The notes under the pieces were generated by a model that had not been told where the DNA came from, ran no database searches, and saw nothing but the letters and a program-made list of their open reading frames with translations. A program made the position numbers and the translations under genes. From JAQWQB01 sp047636995 (GTDB taxonomy: Bacteria > Bacteroidota > Bacteroidia > Flavobacteriales_D > Sanyastnellaceae), in contig JBLIGQ010000010.1 in NCBI GenBank assembly GCA_047636995.1, positions 15,639 through 79,638 of the forward strand: a stretch of DNA of 64,000 nucleotides, written 5' to 3'. Shown here one piece after another: positions 36,934 through 46,176 of this stretch. Each line of letters opens with the position of its first letter. The stretch's first letter is position 1.

Positions 36934-36941
36934 TACTTTTG
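36934..36941 (+). promoter_or_regulatory. Bacteroidetes -7 element upstream of atpB
   Basis: TACTTTTG matches TAnnTTTG and lies 33 bases before the atpB ATG at 36975. It falls in the 104-base gap after the small membrane protein, suggesting that the structural ATP synthase genes have their own promoter besides read-through from sprE. Confidence 0.5.
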
Positions 36942-36974
36942 CACCGTTTTTTAAGGGTTGCAAAACCAGTGATA

Positions 36975-38120
36975 ATGGATTTTCGAAAGATTGTTTCGCA
37001 TGTATTTAATGTAGTTCTAGCTGCAGCGTTGTTCCTTCCCTTTGCTGCTTCAGCATCTGATAGTGGGCAAGATGGTCAAGCTCATGGCGATAAGAAGCCT
37101 TTTGACGCTGGAAAATACATTATTCATCACATATCTGACGCGCACAGTGTTCACCTTTGGGGTGACGAAGCTGATGGCGTTCATCCAGTAAGCATTCCTC
37201 TTCCTGTTATTCTGTGGACAGAGAATGGACTTACTGTTTTCTCTTCAGGTCAATTCCACCATGATGATGAAGGAAAGAATGTAGTAGAAGCAAACGGACA
37301 ACGGTTTGTTAATTACCACGAAAAGATTTTATACGCTACTGATACCGCAGATGAGCATGGTGTATATGCCAATGTTGATCATGTAACACATAAGCCTTTA
37401 GATGCGATGCCTTTTGACATTAGCATTACCAAATCTGTATTCGGAATGCTTTTGATCATTCTACTTATGATCATTGTTTTCAGAGCAGTGGCGAAAGGAT
37501 ATAAGAAGAATGAAGGCAAGGCACCAACTGGAATCCAAAACGCATTGGAGCCGTTGATTCTCTTCATACGTGATGAGGTTGCAATTCCTTCTTTGGGTTC
37601 GAAGAAGGCAGATAAGTTCCTTCCTTTTTTATTAACGGTATTTTTCTTCATCTGGTTTTGCAACATCTTAGGTTTGGTTCCATTCTTAGGTGGTTTCAAC
37701 ATTACGGGCACATTGGGCGTGACATTAGTGCTCGCTACAATGGTGTTTGTGATTACAACCATCAATGGAAATAAGCATTACTGGGGTCACTTATTATGGC
37801 CTCCAGGAGTTCCAGTGCCAATTAAAATGATTCTAGTACCAATTGAAGTGGTTGGGATTTTCCTAAAGCCGCTCGTATTGATGATTCGACTTACAGCGAA
37901 CATCAGTGCCGGTCACATTGTGATTTTGGCTTTTGTCAGCTTGATCATCATGTTTGGTCAGCAAAGTACTGGTCTCGGAATGGGGATTGGAGTGGGGGCT
38001 GTAGCCTTCATGGTATTCATGTTCTTCCTTGAGCTATTGGTAGCTTTCCTTCAGGCGTATGTATTTACGTTGTTGGCAGCTCTTTACTTTGGGGATGCAA
38101 CTCAAGACGCACATCATTAA
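36975..38120 (+). CDS. atpB: F0F1 ATP synthase subunit a
   Basis: 381 residues from ATG 36975. A signal-like N-terminus (VVLAAALFLPFAASASD) and a long periplasmic His/Asp-rich extension precede the membrane part, a feature of Bacteroidetes AtpB. The essential channel arginine is in LMIRLTANISAGH. Together with the c-ring it forms the proton path. I prefer this start to the upstream TTG at 36939, which would overlap the promoter element. Confidence 0.96.
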   Translation: MDFRKIVSHVFNVVLAAALFLPFAASASDSGQDGQAHGDKKPFDAGKYIIHHISDAHSVHLWGDEADGVHPVSIPLPVILWTENGLTVFSSGQFHHDDEGKNVVEANGQRFVNYHEKILYATDTADEHGVYANVDHVTHKPLDAMPFDISITKSVFGMLLIILLMIIVFRAVAKGYKKNEGKAPTGIQNALEPLILFIRDEVAIPSLGSKKADKFLPFLLTVFFFIWFCNILGLVPFLGGFNITGTLGVTLVLATMVFVITTINGNKHYWGHLLWPPGVPVPIKMILVPIEVVGIFLKPLVLMIRLTANISAGHIVILAFVSLIIMFGQQSTGLGMGIGVGAVAFMVFMFFLELLVAFLQAYVFTLLAALYFGDATQDAHH

Positions 38121-38143
38121 TTCAAATCATAAATTTTAACAAA

Positions 38144-38389
38144 ATGGAATTGCTCACTATCCTTCTTAACGACTTCCTTGGACAAGGTCTTGCAGGTATC
38201 GGTGCTGGCGCAGCTGTAATTGGCGCAGGAATTGGTATTGGCCGCATTGGTGGTTCAGCTTTAGAAGCTATGGCACGTCAGCCAGAAGCTACAGGTGACC
38301 TTCGTGCAAACATGATTGTTGCTGCCGCACTTGTTGAGGGTGTTGCTCTTTTCGCAGTGATTGTTTGTCTATTGGTTGCTCTTAAATAA
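38144..38389 (+). CDS. atpE: F0F1 ATP synthase subunit c
   Basis: 81 residues, two glycine-rich helices forming a hairpin with the polar loop ARQPEATGDLR. The ion-binding carboxylate is Glu65 (ALVEGVALF). The residue after it is Gly rather than Ser/Thr, so a proton rather than sodium ring is likely. Confidence 0.97.
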   Translation: MELLTILLNDFLGQGLAGIGAGAAVIGAGIGIGRIGGSALEAMARQPEATGDLRANMIVAAALVEGVALFAVIVCLLVALK

Positions 38390-38403
38390 TTAAGAGAACA
38401 GGT

Positions 38404-38901
38404 ATGGACGCGCTGTTATCACCCGCTCTAGGTACCATTATTTGGGCTTCAATTGCCTTTATCATCGTTCTTATTCTCCTACGCAAAATGGCGTGGGGTC
38501 CTATCTTAAAAGGGCTTAAGGAACGTGAAGAATCAATTGCTGGCTCACTAAATGAGGCTGAAAGAGCACGCCAAGAGTTTGCTAATCTTAAGGCAGACAA
38601 TGAACAACTACTTCAAGATGCTCGTAATGAGCGTGACGAACTTCTTAAGGAAGGGCGTGAATTGAAAGAGAACATCATTGCTGACGCGAAGAACCGTGCA
38701 AAGCAAGAGGCTGACAAAATCGTTGCGAATGCGCGCGAAGAAGTTGTCAATGAAAAGAATGCTGCACTTGCTGAATTAAAGTCGCACGTAGCATTGTTGT
38801 CTCTTAACATTGCAGAAAAGGTACTTCGTTCAAACTTGTCTAACGATGAGAAGCAAACTGAATTGGTAGGTAAATTACTAGAAGAGACTGATCTCAACTA
38901 A
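38404..38901 (+). CDS. atpF: F0F1 ATP synthase subunit b
   Basis: 165 residues. One N-terminal membrane helix (about 10-28) is followed by a long charged coiled coil, the peripheral stalk. It lies 14 bases after atpE and six before atpH. Confidence 0.95.
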   Translation: MDALLSPALGTIIWASIAFIIVLILLRKMAWGPILKGLKEREESIAGSLNEAERARQEFANLKADNEQLLQDARNERDELLKEGRELKENIIADAKNRAKQEADKIVANAREEVVNEKNAALAELKSHVALLSLNIAEKVLRSNLSNDEKQTELVGKLLEETDLN

Positions 38902-38906
38902 GAATT

Positions 38907-39464
38907 ATGCTCAATCCGAAAGTTGCACAACGGTACGCTAAATCGCTCATTGGACTCTCTGCAGAACGCAACGAGACTGATGCAGTTGAGAAGGACATGA
39001 ATCTTATTCTTGTCACTTTGGAAGAAAGCAGAGACTTGCGTCTTTTGCTCCAGAGCCCTGTGGTTAGCACAGACAAGAAGGAAAAAGTCCTAGACGCTAT
39101 TTTTGGTGATCACATCACCGATATGACGAAAGGATTTGTAAGGATCTTAACTTCCAAAGGCCGTGAATCGCTTCTTTTGGAAGTATCAACGCGCTTTATT
39201 GAACTTGTTAAACAAGGTAAAGGCATCCTTACTGCTAAAGTGATTACTGCAACCAAACTTTCTGATGCAGATCGTGTTACTATCCATAAGATGGTAGCTG
39301 ACATGAATCAGGGAACTGCAGAAATCGAAGAGGTAATAGACCCAAATATTGTAGGTGGGTTCATCTTGAAAGTTGAAGATAAAATGATTGATGCTTCGGT
39401 AACTTCGCAGTTACGTAAGCTTCGTCGAAACTTCACTGATAAGAGCTATCAACCGTCAATCTAA
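38907..39464 (+). CDS. atpH: F1 ATP synthase subunit delta
   Basis: 185 residues. The N-terminal helical domain (VAQRYAKSLIGLS) and the C-terminal IVGGFILKVEDKMIDASV match the OSCP/delta family. It joins the peripheral stalk to the alpha/beta head. Confidence 0.96.
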   Translation: MLNPKVAQRYAKSLIGLSAERNETDAVEKDMNLILVTLEESRDLRLLLQSPVVSTDKKEKVLDAIFGDHITDMTKGFVRILTSKGRESLLLEVSTRFIELVKQGKGILTAKVITATKLSDADRVTIHKMVADMNQGTAEIEEVIDPNIVGGFILKVEDKMIDASVTSQLRKLRRNFTDKSYQPSI

Positions 39465-39508
39465 ACATTTAAAAATCGCATTCTTTTGAATGCACCAAAC
39501 GTCATTCA

Positions 39509-41086
39509 ATGGCTGATTTGAAACCCGCAGAAGTATCTGCAATTCTCAGAGAACAGCTTTCAGGCATTAAGTCTGAGGCTGAGCTAGAAGAGGTAGGAAC
39601 TGTTCTCCAGATTGGAGATGGTATTGCCCGTATCTACGGATTGTCTAATGTACAATCAGGAGAGCTTATCGAATTTGAGAATGGTGTTCGCGGAATCGCA
39701 CTGAACCTCGAAGAAGATAACGTTGGAGCTGTATTACTTGGAGCTTCAGGTGAGTTGAAAGAAGGTTCAAGCGTAAAACGTACCGGACAAATTGCGTCTA
39801 TTCAAGCAGGTAAAGGGCTTCTTGGTCGTGTTGTAAACACACTAGGACAGCCAATTGATGGAAAAGGACCTATCGCAGGTGAGCTCTATGAGATGCCTAT
39901 CGAGCGGAAAGCACCGGGTGTTATCTATCGTCAGCCAGTTACTGAGCCGCTTCAAACAGGTATCAAAGCAATTGATGCAATGATTCCAGTAGGAAGAGGC
40001 CAACGCGAGTTGATCATTGGTGATCGTCAAACAGGTAAGACTACCGTTGCGATTGACACGATCATCAACCAGAAAGAATTTTATGACAGAGGCGAGCCTG
40101 TATACTGTATCTATGTGGCCATTGGTCAGAAAGGTTCAACAGTAGCGGGAATCGTTAAGACATTGGAAGACGCAGGAGCAATGGACTACACGGTAGTAGT
40201 TGCTGCATCTGCTGCTGATCCAGCAACACTTCAGTTTTACGCACCGTTTACAGGAGCTGCAATTGGAGAGTTCTTCCGTGATACAGGTAATCCTGCATTG
40301 ATTGTTTTTGATGATTTGTCAAAGCAAGCAGTAGCTTACCGTGAAGTTTCTCTTCTTCTTCGTCGTCCTCCAGGTCGTGAGGCTTACCCAGGAGATGTGT
40401 TTTACTTACACAGCCGCCTCCTAGAGCGCGCTGCGAAGATAATTGCTACAGACGATATCGCTTCTCAAATGAATGACCTTCCGGCTTCATTGAAAGGAAT
40501 TGTTAAAGGTGGTGGATCATTGACGGCTTTGCCAATCATTGAAACACAAGCAGGAGATGTTTCGGCTTACATTCCAACGAACGTAATTTCGATTACTGAC
40601 GGACAGATTTTCCTTGAGTCGAGTTTGTTCCTTTCAGGAGTACGTCCTGCTATTAACGTAGGTATTTCGGTATCTCGTGTAGGAGGAAATGCTCAGATTA
40701 AGTCAATGAAAAAGATTGCGGGTACATTGAAGCTTGATCAAGCTCAGTTCCGTGAACTTGAAGCTTTTGCAAAGTTTGGGTCTGACCTGGATGAAGCAAC
40801 GAAGGCTGTTATTGAGAAAGGTGCACGTAACGTTGAAATCTTGAAGCAAGGGCAAAATGCTCCTATGACTGTAGAAGAGCAAATCGCCATTATTTTTTGT
40901 GGTACGAAGGCACTTCTAAACAAGGTTCCAGTGAACAAGGTTAGAGAGTTCGAAGTAGAGTACTTGAGTTACCTACGTAATAAGCACCGTGATGTGCTTG
41001 ATACGTTGAAGGCAGGGAAGCTTACCGAGGAGGTAACGGACACGCTGAAGAAGGTTTGTAAAGAAATGACTGCCAAATACGCATAA
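39509..41086 (+). CDS. atpA: F1 ATP synthase subunit alpha
   Basis: 525 residues. Walker A GDRQTGKT is at residues 171-178, Walker B is LIVFDDLS, and the alpha-family signature is PAINVGISVSRVGG. It forms the non-catalytic nucleotide sites of the F1 head. The catalytic beta subunit gene does not follow in this operon. Confidence 0.98.
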   Translation: MADLKPAEVSAILREQLSGIKSEAELEEVGTVLQIGDGIARIYGLSNVQSGELIEFENGVRGIALNLEEDNVGAVLLGASGELKEGSSVKRTGQIASIQAGKGLLGRVVNTLGQPIDGKGPIAGELYEMPIERKAPGVIYRQPVTEPLQTGIKAIDAMIPVGRGQRELIIGDRQTGKTTVAIDTIINQKEFYDRGEPVYCIYVAIGQKGSTVAGIVKTLEDAGAMDYTVVVAASAADPATLQFYAPFTGAAIGEFFRDTGNPALIVFDDLSKQAVAYREVSLLLRRPPGREAYPGDVFYLHSRLLERAAKIIATDDIASQMNDLPASLKGIVKGGGSLTALPIIETQAGDVSAYIPTNVISITDGQIFLESSLFLSGVRPAINVGISVSRVGGNAQIKSMKKIAGTLKLDQAQFRELEAFAKFGSDLDEATKAVIEKGARNVEILKQGQNAPMTVEEQIAIIFCGTKALLNKVPVNKVREFEVEYLSYLRNKHRDVLDTLKAGKLTEEVTDTLKKVCKEMTAKYA

Positions 41087-41088
41087 TC

Positions 41089-41973
41089 ATGTCAGGAGGG
41101 CTTAAAGAAGTACGTAATAGAATTGTCTCGGTTCAATCTACGAGTCAAATCACGCAGGCTATGAAAATGGTTTCTGCCTCGAAGTTACGCCGTGCCCAAG
41201 ACGCGATTGTTCGTATGCGTCCGTATGCTGAGAAGCTTCAAGACATCCTTGCCAATGTGAGCTCTAGTCTTGATTCTTCAGAAGGAGTTTATTCAGAAGA
41301 ACGTGAGGTCAAGAATGTTCTTATGGTTGCTATTACTTCGAACAGGGGTTTGTGTGGCGGATTCAACAACAATGTAATTAAGCGTATCAAACATTTGATC
41401 GCCTCTGATTATACTGGAGTTAATGTGAGTGTGCTTGCGCTTGGGAGAAAGGCAAATGATGCTTTTGCGAAACTCGGAATCATCACAACCAAAGGCTTTA
41501 GTGATGAGCCTCACACCATTTATGGTGATCTTACTTTCGATGCTACCTCTGAGGTGGCGCAGTCCATTATGGATCAATTTGTAGCTGGTGACTATGATAA
41601 GGTTGTAATTGTTTACAATCGATTCAAGAATGCGGCAACTCAAATTCTTTGCACAGAGCAGATGCTTCCTGTGGTTCCTTTAGAAACAGAGGGTGAAGTT
41701 CCTGTGGCAGCAAATGATTACATTTTTGAGCCAAATCGAAAAGACATCATTGAACGCATCATTCCGAACTCATTGAAAGTTCAACTGTTTAAAGCTCTTT
41801 TAGATAGCTACGCTTCTGAACATGGGGCCAGAATGACGGCAATGCACAAGGCAACTGACAATGCGAATGACTTGGTTAAAGAGCTTAAGTTGAGATACAA
41901 CAAGGCTCGTCAAGCGGCAATTACGAATGAAATCCTTGAAATTGTGGGCGGTGCTGAAGCACTGAACGGATAA
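41089..41973 (+). CDS. atpG: F1 ATP synthase subunit gamma
   Basis: 294 residues. The N-terminal KEVRNRIVSVQSTSQITQAM, central TSNRGLCGGFN and C-terminal ITNEILEIVGGAEAL are typical of the rotor gamma subunit. It starts two bases after atpA and is followed by a terminator, so this operon ends without atpD and atpC. Confidence 0.97.
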   Translation: MSGGLKEVRNRIVSVQSTSQITQAMKMVSASKLRRAQDAIVRMRPYAEKLQDILANVSSSLDSSEGVYSEEREVKNVLMVAITSNRGLCGGFNNNVIKRIKHLIASDYTGVNVSVLALGRKANDAFAKLGIITTKGFSDEPHTIYGDLTFDATSEVAQSIMDQFVAGDYDKVVIVYNRFKNAATQILCTEQMLPVVPLETEGEVPVAANDYIFEPNRKDIIERIIPNSLKVQLFKALLDSYASEHGARMTAMHKATDNANDLVKELKLRYNKARQAAITNEILEIVGGAEALNG

Positions 41974-41993
41974 CAAGAATCTATATAACATTT

Positions 41994-42024
41994 AAAAGCA
42001 CTCTGAAAAGGGTGCTTTTTTTTT
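41994..42024 (+). terminator. Terminator of the ATP synthase operon
   Basis: AAAAGCACTC, loop TGAAAA, GGGTGCTTTT then further Ts: a ten-pair stem with one G-T pair, 20 bases after the atpG stop. Confidence 0.88.
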
Positions 42025-42098
42025 GCCCATTACTAGCATGATATTTGTTGTACTGGTCACACGCATGAAAAGAATTTCATGGCGTATCTTTCGAACTC

Positions 42099-43568
42099 AT
42101 GGCCAGAATAGCATTCCGTTTAACTCTTCGTCAGCGCATCTATTTTTCGATGTTGACTCTAATCCTTCTCTCTTTCATTGTGACGGGCATAACCGCCTTT
42201 TATAATTTTAAGAACCAAGAAGAGGAGTACAACCTTTCGCGACTGAGCAGAAAAGAGATGGCAGTGCAGGAGAGCATGGGGTATTTTTTAGCCACGAATG
42301 GCGGATTTATGGCAACAGATTCTGTTCCTATTTTCTTTTCAGATAAGGTGTGCGAATTAGCAGACGTCCATGGTTTAGCTATTAATTTCTATACTCTGCG
42401 GGGCGATTTGCTGATTAGCTCGAGCACTACAGATTTTGATGCGTTGGGTTTCACACAGAAGATTGAGTACTCTGTAATGAAGCAACTCTCCATGGGTAAC
42501 TCCAGAGCAGAGTTGGCTAAGGACATAGACCACGGCACCTACATTATGGCGTATTGGTATTTCCGGGATATAGAAGGGAAACCTATTGCTATCACGAATG
42601 TGAGGTATGATAAGAAAGAAGTTGACGAAGGCGAGCTAAGATCGTTTCTTGGTCAACTTACGCAGATCTATGTCTTATTGTTTGTAGGGGCAAGTCTTTT
42701 GGCTTTTGTACTCTCTAACTACATTACATCCTCCCTGCAAAAGGTTGGCAAGCGGATGCAAGCGCTTGAGTTGGGTAAGAGAAATGAACCACTTGAGTGG
42801 CAGAGTGATGACGAAATTGGCGCTTTGGTGAAGGAGTACAACCGAATGATGAAGGAGGTTGAGCATTCAGCAAGTGTTTTGGCGCGTAGCGAAAGAGAAA
42901 GCGCTTGGCGCGAAATGGCGAAACAGGTGGCGCACGAGATAAAGAACCCCTTAACGCCTATGAAGCTCCGCGTTCAGCATCTAAGTAGATCTTATGATGT
43001 AAATGACGAAAATTTTCCTGTTAAGCTCGGGGCGTTTCGTGATGCGATGATTGAGCAAATAGATGCGTTGTCAAAAATTGCGAGTGAGTTTAGCAATTTC
43101 GCCAAAATGCCAAAGGCACAGAACGAGGTGGTGAACCTTCAGGAAATTATCTCTGGCTGCTTTGATCTTTTTGATAAATCTGGGGGAGTTGAAATAACAT
43201 ATGACAACCATATAGAAGGTGCGGCTTTGGTCTATGCAGACAAGGACCAAATGATTCGCGTTTTCAATAACCTAGTGAAAAACGCCATCCAAGCTATCCC
43301 TAAGGAGGCAAATGGCGCCATTCAAATCAGGCTTAAGATGCAAGGCGAAGAGGTTATAGCTGAGGTTTGTGATAACGGGAGTGGGATACCAGAGGAGATG
43401 CGCTCAAAGATTTTTGAACCTAATTTCACCACGAAGTCAACAGGAACAGGTTTGGGTTTAGCAATGGTTCAAAACATCATCAATCAAGCCAATGGCGAAA
43501 TCAGTTTTGCAACATCTGAAAATAAAGGAACCTGCTTCAAAATTCGATTGCCCCTTTATTCAGAGTGA
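42099..43568 (+). CDS. Membrane sensor histidine kinase (NtrY-like)
   Basis: 489 residues. Membrane helices at about 12-35 and 188-208 flank an extracytoplasmic sensor. A HAMP-like linker follows (DEIGALVKEYNRMMKEVEHS). The HisKA motif is VAHEIKNPLTPMKLR with the phospho-His. The ATPase domain has the N box NLVKNAIQAIPK and G boxes CDNGSGIPEE and GTGLGLAMVQN. HEIKNPLTPMK is typical of NtrY-type kinases. No response regulator is adjacent. The 3' end overlaps the convergent cyclase gene by 13 bases. Confidence 0.92.
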   Translation: MARIAFRLTLRQRIYFSMLTLILLSFIVTGITAFYNFKNQEEEYNLSRLSRKEMAVQESMGYFLATNGGFMATDSVPIFFSDKVCELADVHGLAINFYTLRGDLLISSSTTDFDALGFTQKIEYSVMKQLSMGNSRAELAKDIDHGTYIMAYWYFRDIEGKPIAITNVRYDKKEVDEGELRSFLGQLTQIYVLLFVGASLLAFVLSNYITSSLQKVGKRMQALELGKRNEPLEWQSDDEIGALVKEYNRMMKEVEHSASVLARSERESAWREMAKQVAHEIKNPLTPMKLRVQHLSRSYDVNDENFPVKLGAFRDAMIEQIDALSKIASEFSNFAKMPKAQNEVVNLQEIISGCFDLFDKSGGVEITYDNHIEGAALVYADKDQMIRVFNNLVKNAIQAIPKEANGAIQIRLKMQGEEVIAEVCDNGSGIPEEMRSKIFEPNFTTKSTGTGLGLAMVQNIINQANGEISFATSENKGTCFKIRLPLYSE

Positions 43569-44323
43569 GCTTTGTAAATCATAGGTCTGCTTGGTGTTGC
43601 GTCATTCACAAAGGGGGCTGTTTGCAGGTTCAGGAGGTAGAGGCCGTCAATGATTTGAGCAGGAATGTAAACGAGCTCAGTAATTGTGGCGTTTTTCCTT
43701 GGCGCATTTGGCAGACCCCAAAAGGCATGATGGGCTTGCAACACTCCACCATCGACTTCACGATCTACACTTGGCAAGTCCAAGATGAGATGTTTCACTC
43801 CCTTCTGAACGAGTTTTAAGGCTGTTTTGAGAGACAAGTACGGTGGATTGGTATCATTGTATACCTGTGTCAGTTTCGCGCCAGAATTTGGTATTGTTCG
43901 TAGAATTAACGCTTCAGGTAAGATTCCATCTGGAATTTGGTTTGACTCAATAACGAGATCACCTATTTCTGACCCTTTTTCTTCGCCCTTGCTAACGGTT
44001 GGTTCAACAGTAATAAGTTGGGCAATGCAATGAAAATCATGAAAGAGTTCATTGATTGAGTGCACTTCTTTGGTGATGTGACCAAGACATTCAGTGTGGG
44101 TTCCGTGTCCGTGTGGGTTAAAAGCAATGGATCTAAAGTTAACACTTCCGCCTTCTGCAACACTTCCAACCCAACCATCTGCTCGCACGGTCTCAATGGT
44201 AATTTCTGGAACGTACCAAGCTGCCAGTCTGTTAGGACCGGCGACCAATGGAATGGAAAGGTCATAACCTAATGATAGGTCAGCTGAATAATTCTTGCCG
44301 TTGAAAGAGAAAAGTGTTTTCAT
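43556..44323 (-). CDS. Cyclase family protein (kynurenine formamidase-like)
   Basis: 255 residues. The metal-binding motif HGHGTHTEC matches the family signature HxGTHxDxP except that Glu-Cys replaces Asp-x-Pro. A later block, LDLPSVDREVDGGVLQAHHAFW, is also characteristic. Members hydrolyse N-formylkynurenine or related amides. No tryptophan catabolism genes are nearby, so the substrate is open. Confidence 0.88.
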   Translation of the reverse strand: MKTLFSFNGKNYSADLSLGYDLSIPLVAGPNRLAAWYVPEITIETVRADGWVGSVAEGGSVNFRSIAFNPHGHGTHTECLGHITKEVHSINELFHDFHCIAQLITVEPTVSKGEEKGSEIGDLVIESNQIPDGILPEALILRTIPNSGAKLTQVYNDTNPPYLSLKTALKLVQKGVKHLILDLPSVDREVDGGVLQAHHAFWGLPNAPRKNATITELVYIPAQIIDGLYLLNLQTAPFVNDATPSRPMIYKAHSE

Positions 44324-44332
44324 AGAAAAAGA

Positions 44333-44358
44333 AAAAGCGCCTCCTAGGAGACGCTTTT
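44333..44358 (-). terminator. Terminator downstream of the acidic lipoprotein gene
   Basis: AAAAGCG and CGCTTTT form the outer stem, with CTCC/GGAG inside after one mismatch. Read on the minus strand it is followed by a T-rich run. It lies 24 bases after the stop of the gene ending at 44382. Confidence 0.8.
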
Positions 44359-44381
44359 AAAGTTATGTAAAGGGATTGTAA

Positions 44382-45251
44382 TTAGTTACAACCCATCGTT
44401 CCGAATCCAGAGACAAGCTCAAAATCAATGTCTTCATCATCTTCAAGGGAATCAAAGATCTCAAGAAGACCTAGATATTCACCAGTGAAAGACATGTCAC
44501 CACCAGATACGTTCAACGTACCCTCAGCAGAGAAATAGAGATTGAAATTTTGGAAGTCAAGTACATAAGAGAATCCTTTTTCACCTAGATTGTCAAGATC
44601 ATCTTCAAGATCTTCAAGCCAGTTAAGGATTTCATATGTTCCAGAAGCTTCGTTGTCATAGACAAAGTACATTGCATATCCGTGGAAGAAGTCTGAAAAA
44701 TCAGCATCTTCATCGAAATCATCGTTCAATAGTGCGTCAAAATCTCCTCCGATACCAAGGACCATAGAGATGCCGTCAAAATTGCCGCCGTAATCGAAAA
44801 GATCAAGGCCAAGCGCTTCATCTGAGGCTCCGAAGCAAAATGTATAATCGATGTCAATTGTACTCGATCCTGCAACAACAGTACCTCCAGAGTTCGCTCC
44901 GAAAGACCATGATGGAATGATTAAAATGCCGCCACCTTCAGGGCTTTCAACGAAAACAGGACCATCTGAGTCAGAAAAGTTCCATCCATCGTTTGCGTCA
45001 GCAAAGCTGAAGTCACGTGTTTGAAGGTTGAAGCGATAGATCATACCGCGTTCTTCGTTATAGATACCGATCTCAGGCATGTTAGCCATCATTTCCTGTG
45101 CCATACGTAAATCATCTGCGTCCACCTCAATTTGTTGTGGTGCATAGTATGATCTATCAGCATCATCTTGTTTTCCACAAGAAGCAGCAAATGTGATAAC
45201 CGCGAAAAGAACGATTAAACGAAGAGAGAAATGTGTTGATACAGTTTTCAT
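44382..45251 (-). CDS. Acidic lipoprotein of unknown function
   Basis: 289 residues with a lipoprotein signal (LIVLFAVITFAASC, Cys about 25). The mature part is strongly acidic with many Asp/Glu and Gly/Phe (FDSLEDDEDIDFELV). I do not recognise a domain. The gene lies seven bases after the outer-membrane barrel gene and ends at a good terminator, so the two likely form one transcript. Highly expressed envelope lipoprotein is a guess. Confidence 0.8.
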   Translation of the reverse strand: MKTVSTHFSLRLIVLFAVITFAASCGKQDDADRSYYAPQQIEVDADDLRMAQEMMANMPEIGIYNEERGMIYRFNLQTRDFSFADANDGWNFSDSDGPVFVESPEGGGILIIPSWSFGANSGGTVVAGSSTIDIDYTFCFGASDEALGLDLFDYGGNFDGISMVLGIGGDFDALLNDDFDEDADFSDFFHGYAMYFVYDNEASGTYEILNWLEDLEDDLDNLGEKGFSYVLDFQNFNLYFSAEGTLNVSGGDMSFTGEYLGLLEIFDSLEDDEDIDFELVSGFGTMGCN

Positions 45252-45258
45252 AGTTCTA

Positions 45259-46017
45259 TTAGTTGATCAAGAAACCGAGACGGATCAAACCGTTTACAGT
45301 AGGACCAACGTTGAAAGTAGAACCATTGACGATAGCGTCTGGTGCTTCCAATGTTGCATCTCCTCCACCTGTTTCAGCAAGACTCCAAGCTGCTACATCA
45401 GAGAACTCAACTGTTGAATCACTCATGCTTGTGTTTGAGAAGCCGAAGCCCATCTCAGCACCAAGATAAATACTATCAGAAAAATAGAAGTCAAATCCAG
45501 CTAACAGATTTAATCCGATTCTTGTAAAGCCATCTTTGTCAGTTTGCGTCCAAACAACATTTTGTTCTGGTTCGCCAACATTATCAATGTCATTTGCTCC
45601 CCAAGACTCCTGTTCAGTGCTCATTCTGCCAATTCCAAAATCAAGCTCAGCTCCTACATACGGAGAAAGGCGATCTGTTCCATCGAAGTGGATTTCATAC
45701 CCAGGACGAATTGTAAGATCGAATGTGCGATCATACATGTAAAGGATTGGGCTAGTAGGATCCTCAATACTCAATTCTCCTTCTTGAGATGTAACTGACT
45801 TGTCAGTTTGAGAACCAATGAATAGATTCACACGGAAAGCAGAATTTTCGTCAAGAAATGTACGGAATCGGATTCCGCTAATAGAGATTGGGCTTCCCCC
45901 AAGTGGAGCGAACTGGAACTCAATGTTCTTGTCTCCTCCAATTTGTTTTTGAGCCTGCACGTTCGTGCCTGTTACGCAAAATAATGCGGCTGCAGCAATA
46001 ATGATTGCTTTTTTCAT
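45259..46017 (-). CDS. Outer-membrane beta-barrel protein
   Basis: 252 residues with a signal peptide (MKKAIIIAAAALFCVTGTNV, then QAQ). The mature part alternates hydrophobic strands (FRTFLDENSAFRVNLFIGS, LSPYVGAELDFGIGRM) and ends in a terminal strand (VNGLIRLGFLIN), typical of small 8-10-strand barrels. It precedes the acidic lipoprotein gene by seven bases. Function unknown. Confidence 0.86.
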   Translation of the reverse strand: MKKAIIIAAAALFCVTGTNVQAQKQIGGDKNIEFQFAPLGGSPISISGIRFRTFLDENSAFRVNLFIGSQTDKSVTSQEGELSIEDPTSPILYMYDRTFDLTIRPGYEIHFDGTDRLSPYVGAELDFGIGRMSTEQESWGANDIDNVGEPEQNVVWTQTDKDGFTRIGLNLLAGFDFYFSDSIYLGAEMGFGFSNTSMSDSTVEFSDVAAWSLAETGGGDATLEAPDAIVNGSTFNVGPTVNGLIRLGFLIN

Positions 46018-46176
46018 GATAGTTGAAATTTAGTATTACGTTTCCAATGTGCAAGAAAATAAATTAATAGCGCTTGCACAGAGTATTTTATATGGGTTAT
46101 TAACAATTCAAGTTTAAGACGGCCAGAAACTAAGCACTTTAGAATGGATTGATGCCGCTTTTGCCTTGGGGCAAAT

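Noticed and set aside
42099..43568. NtrY/NtrX two-component pair
   Set aside because: Only the kinase is present. The next gene is a convergent cyclase, so no regulator can be paired from this window.
46160..46175. TTTGCC/GGCAAA hairpin after glmS as a terminator
   Set aside because: On the glmS strand it is followed by AAAAG rather than a T run, and the stem is only six bases.
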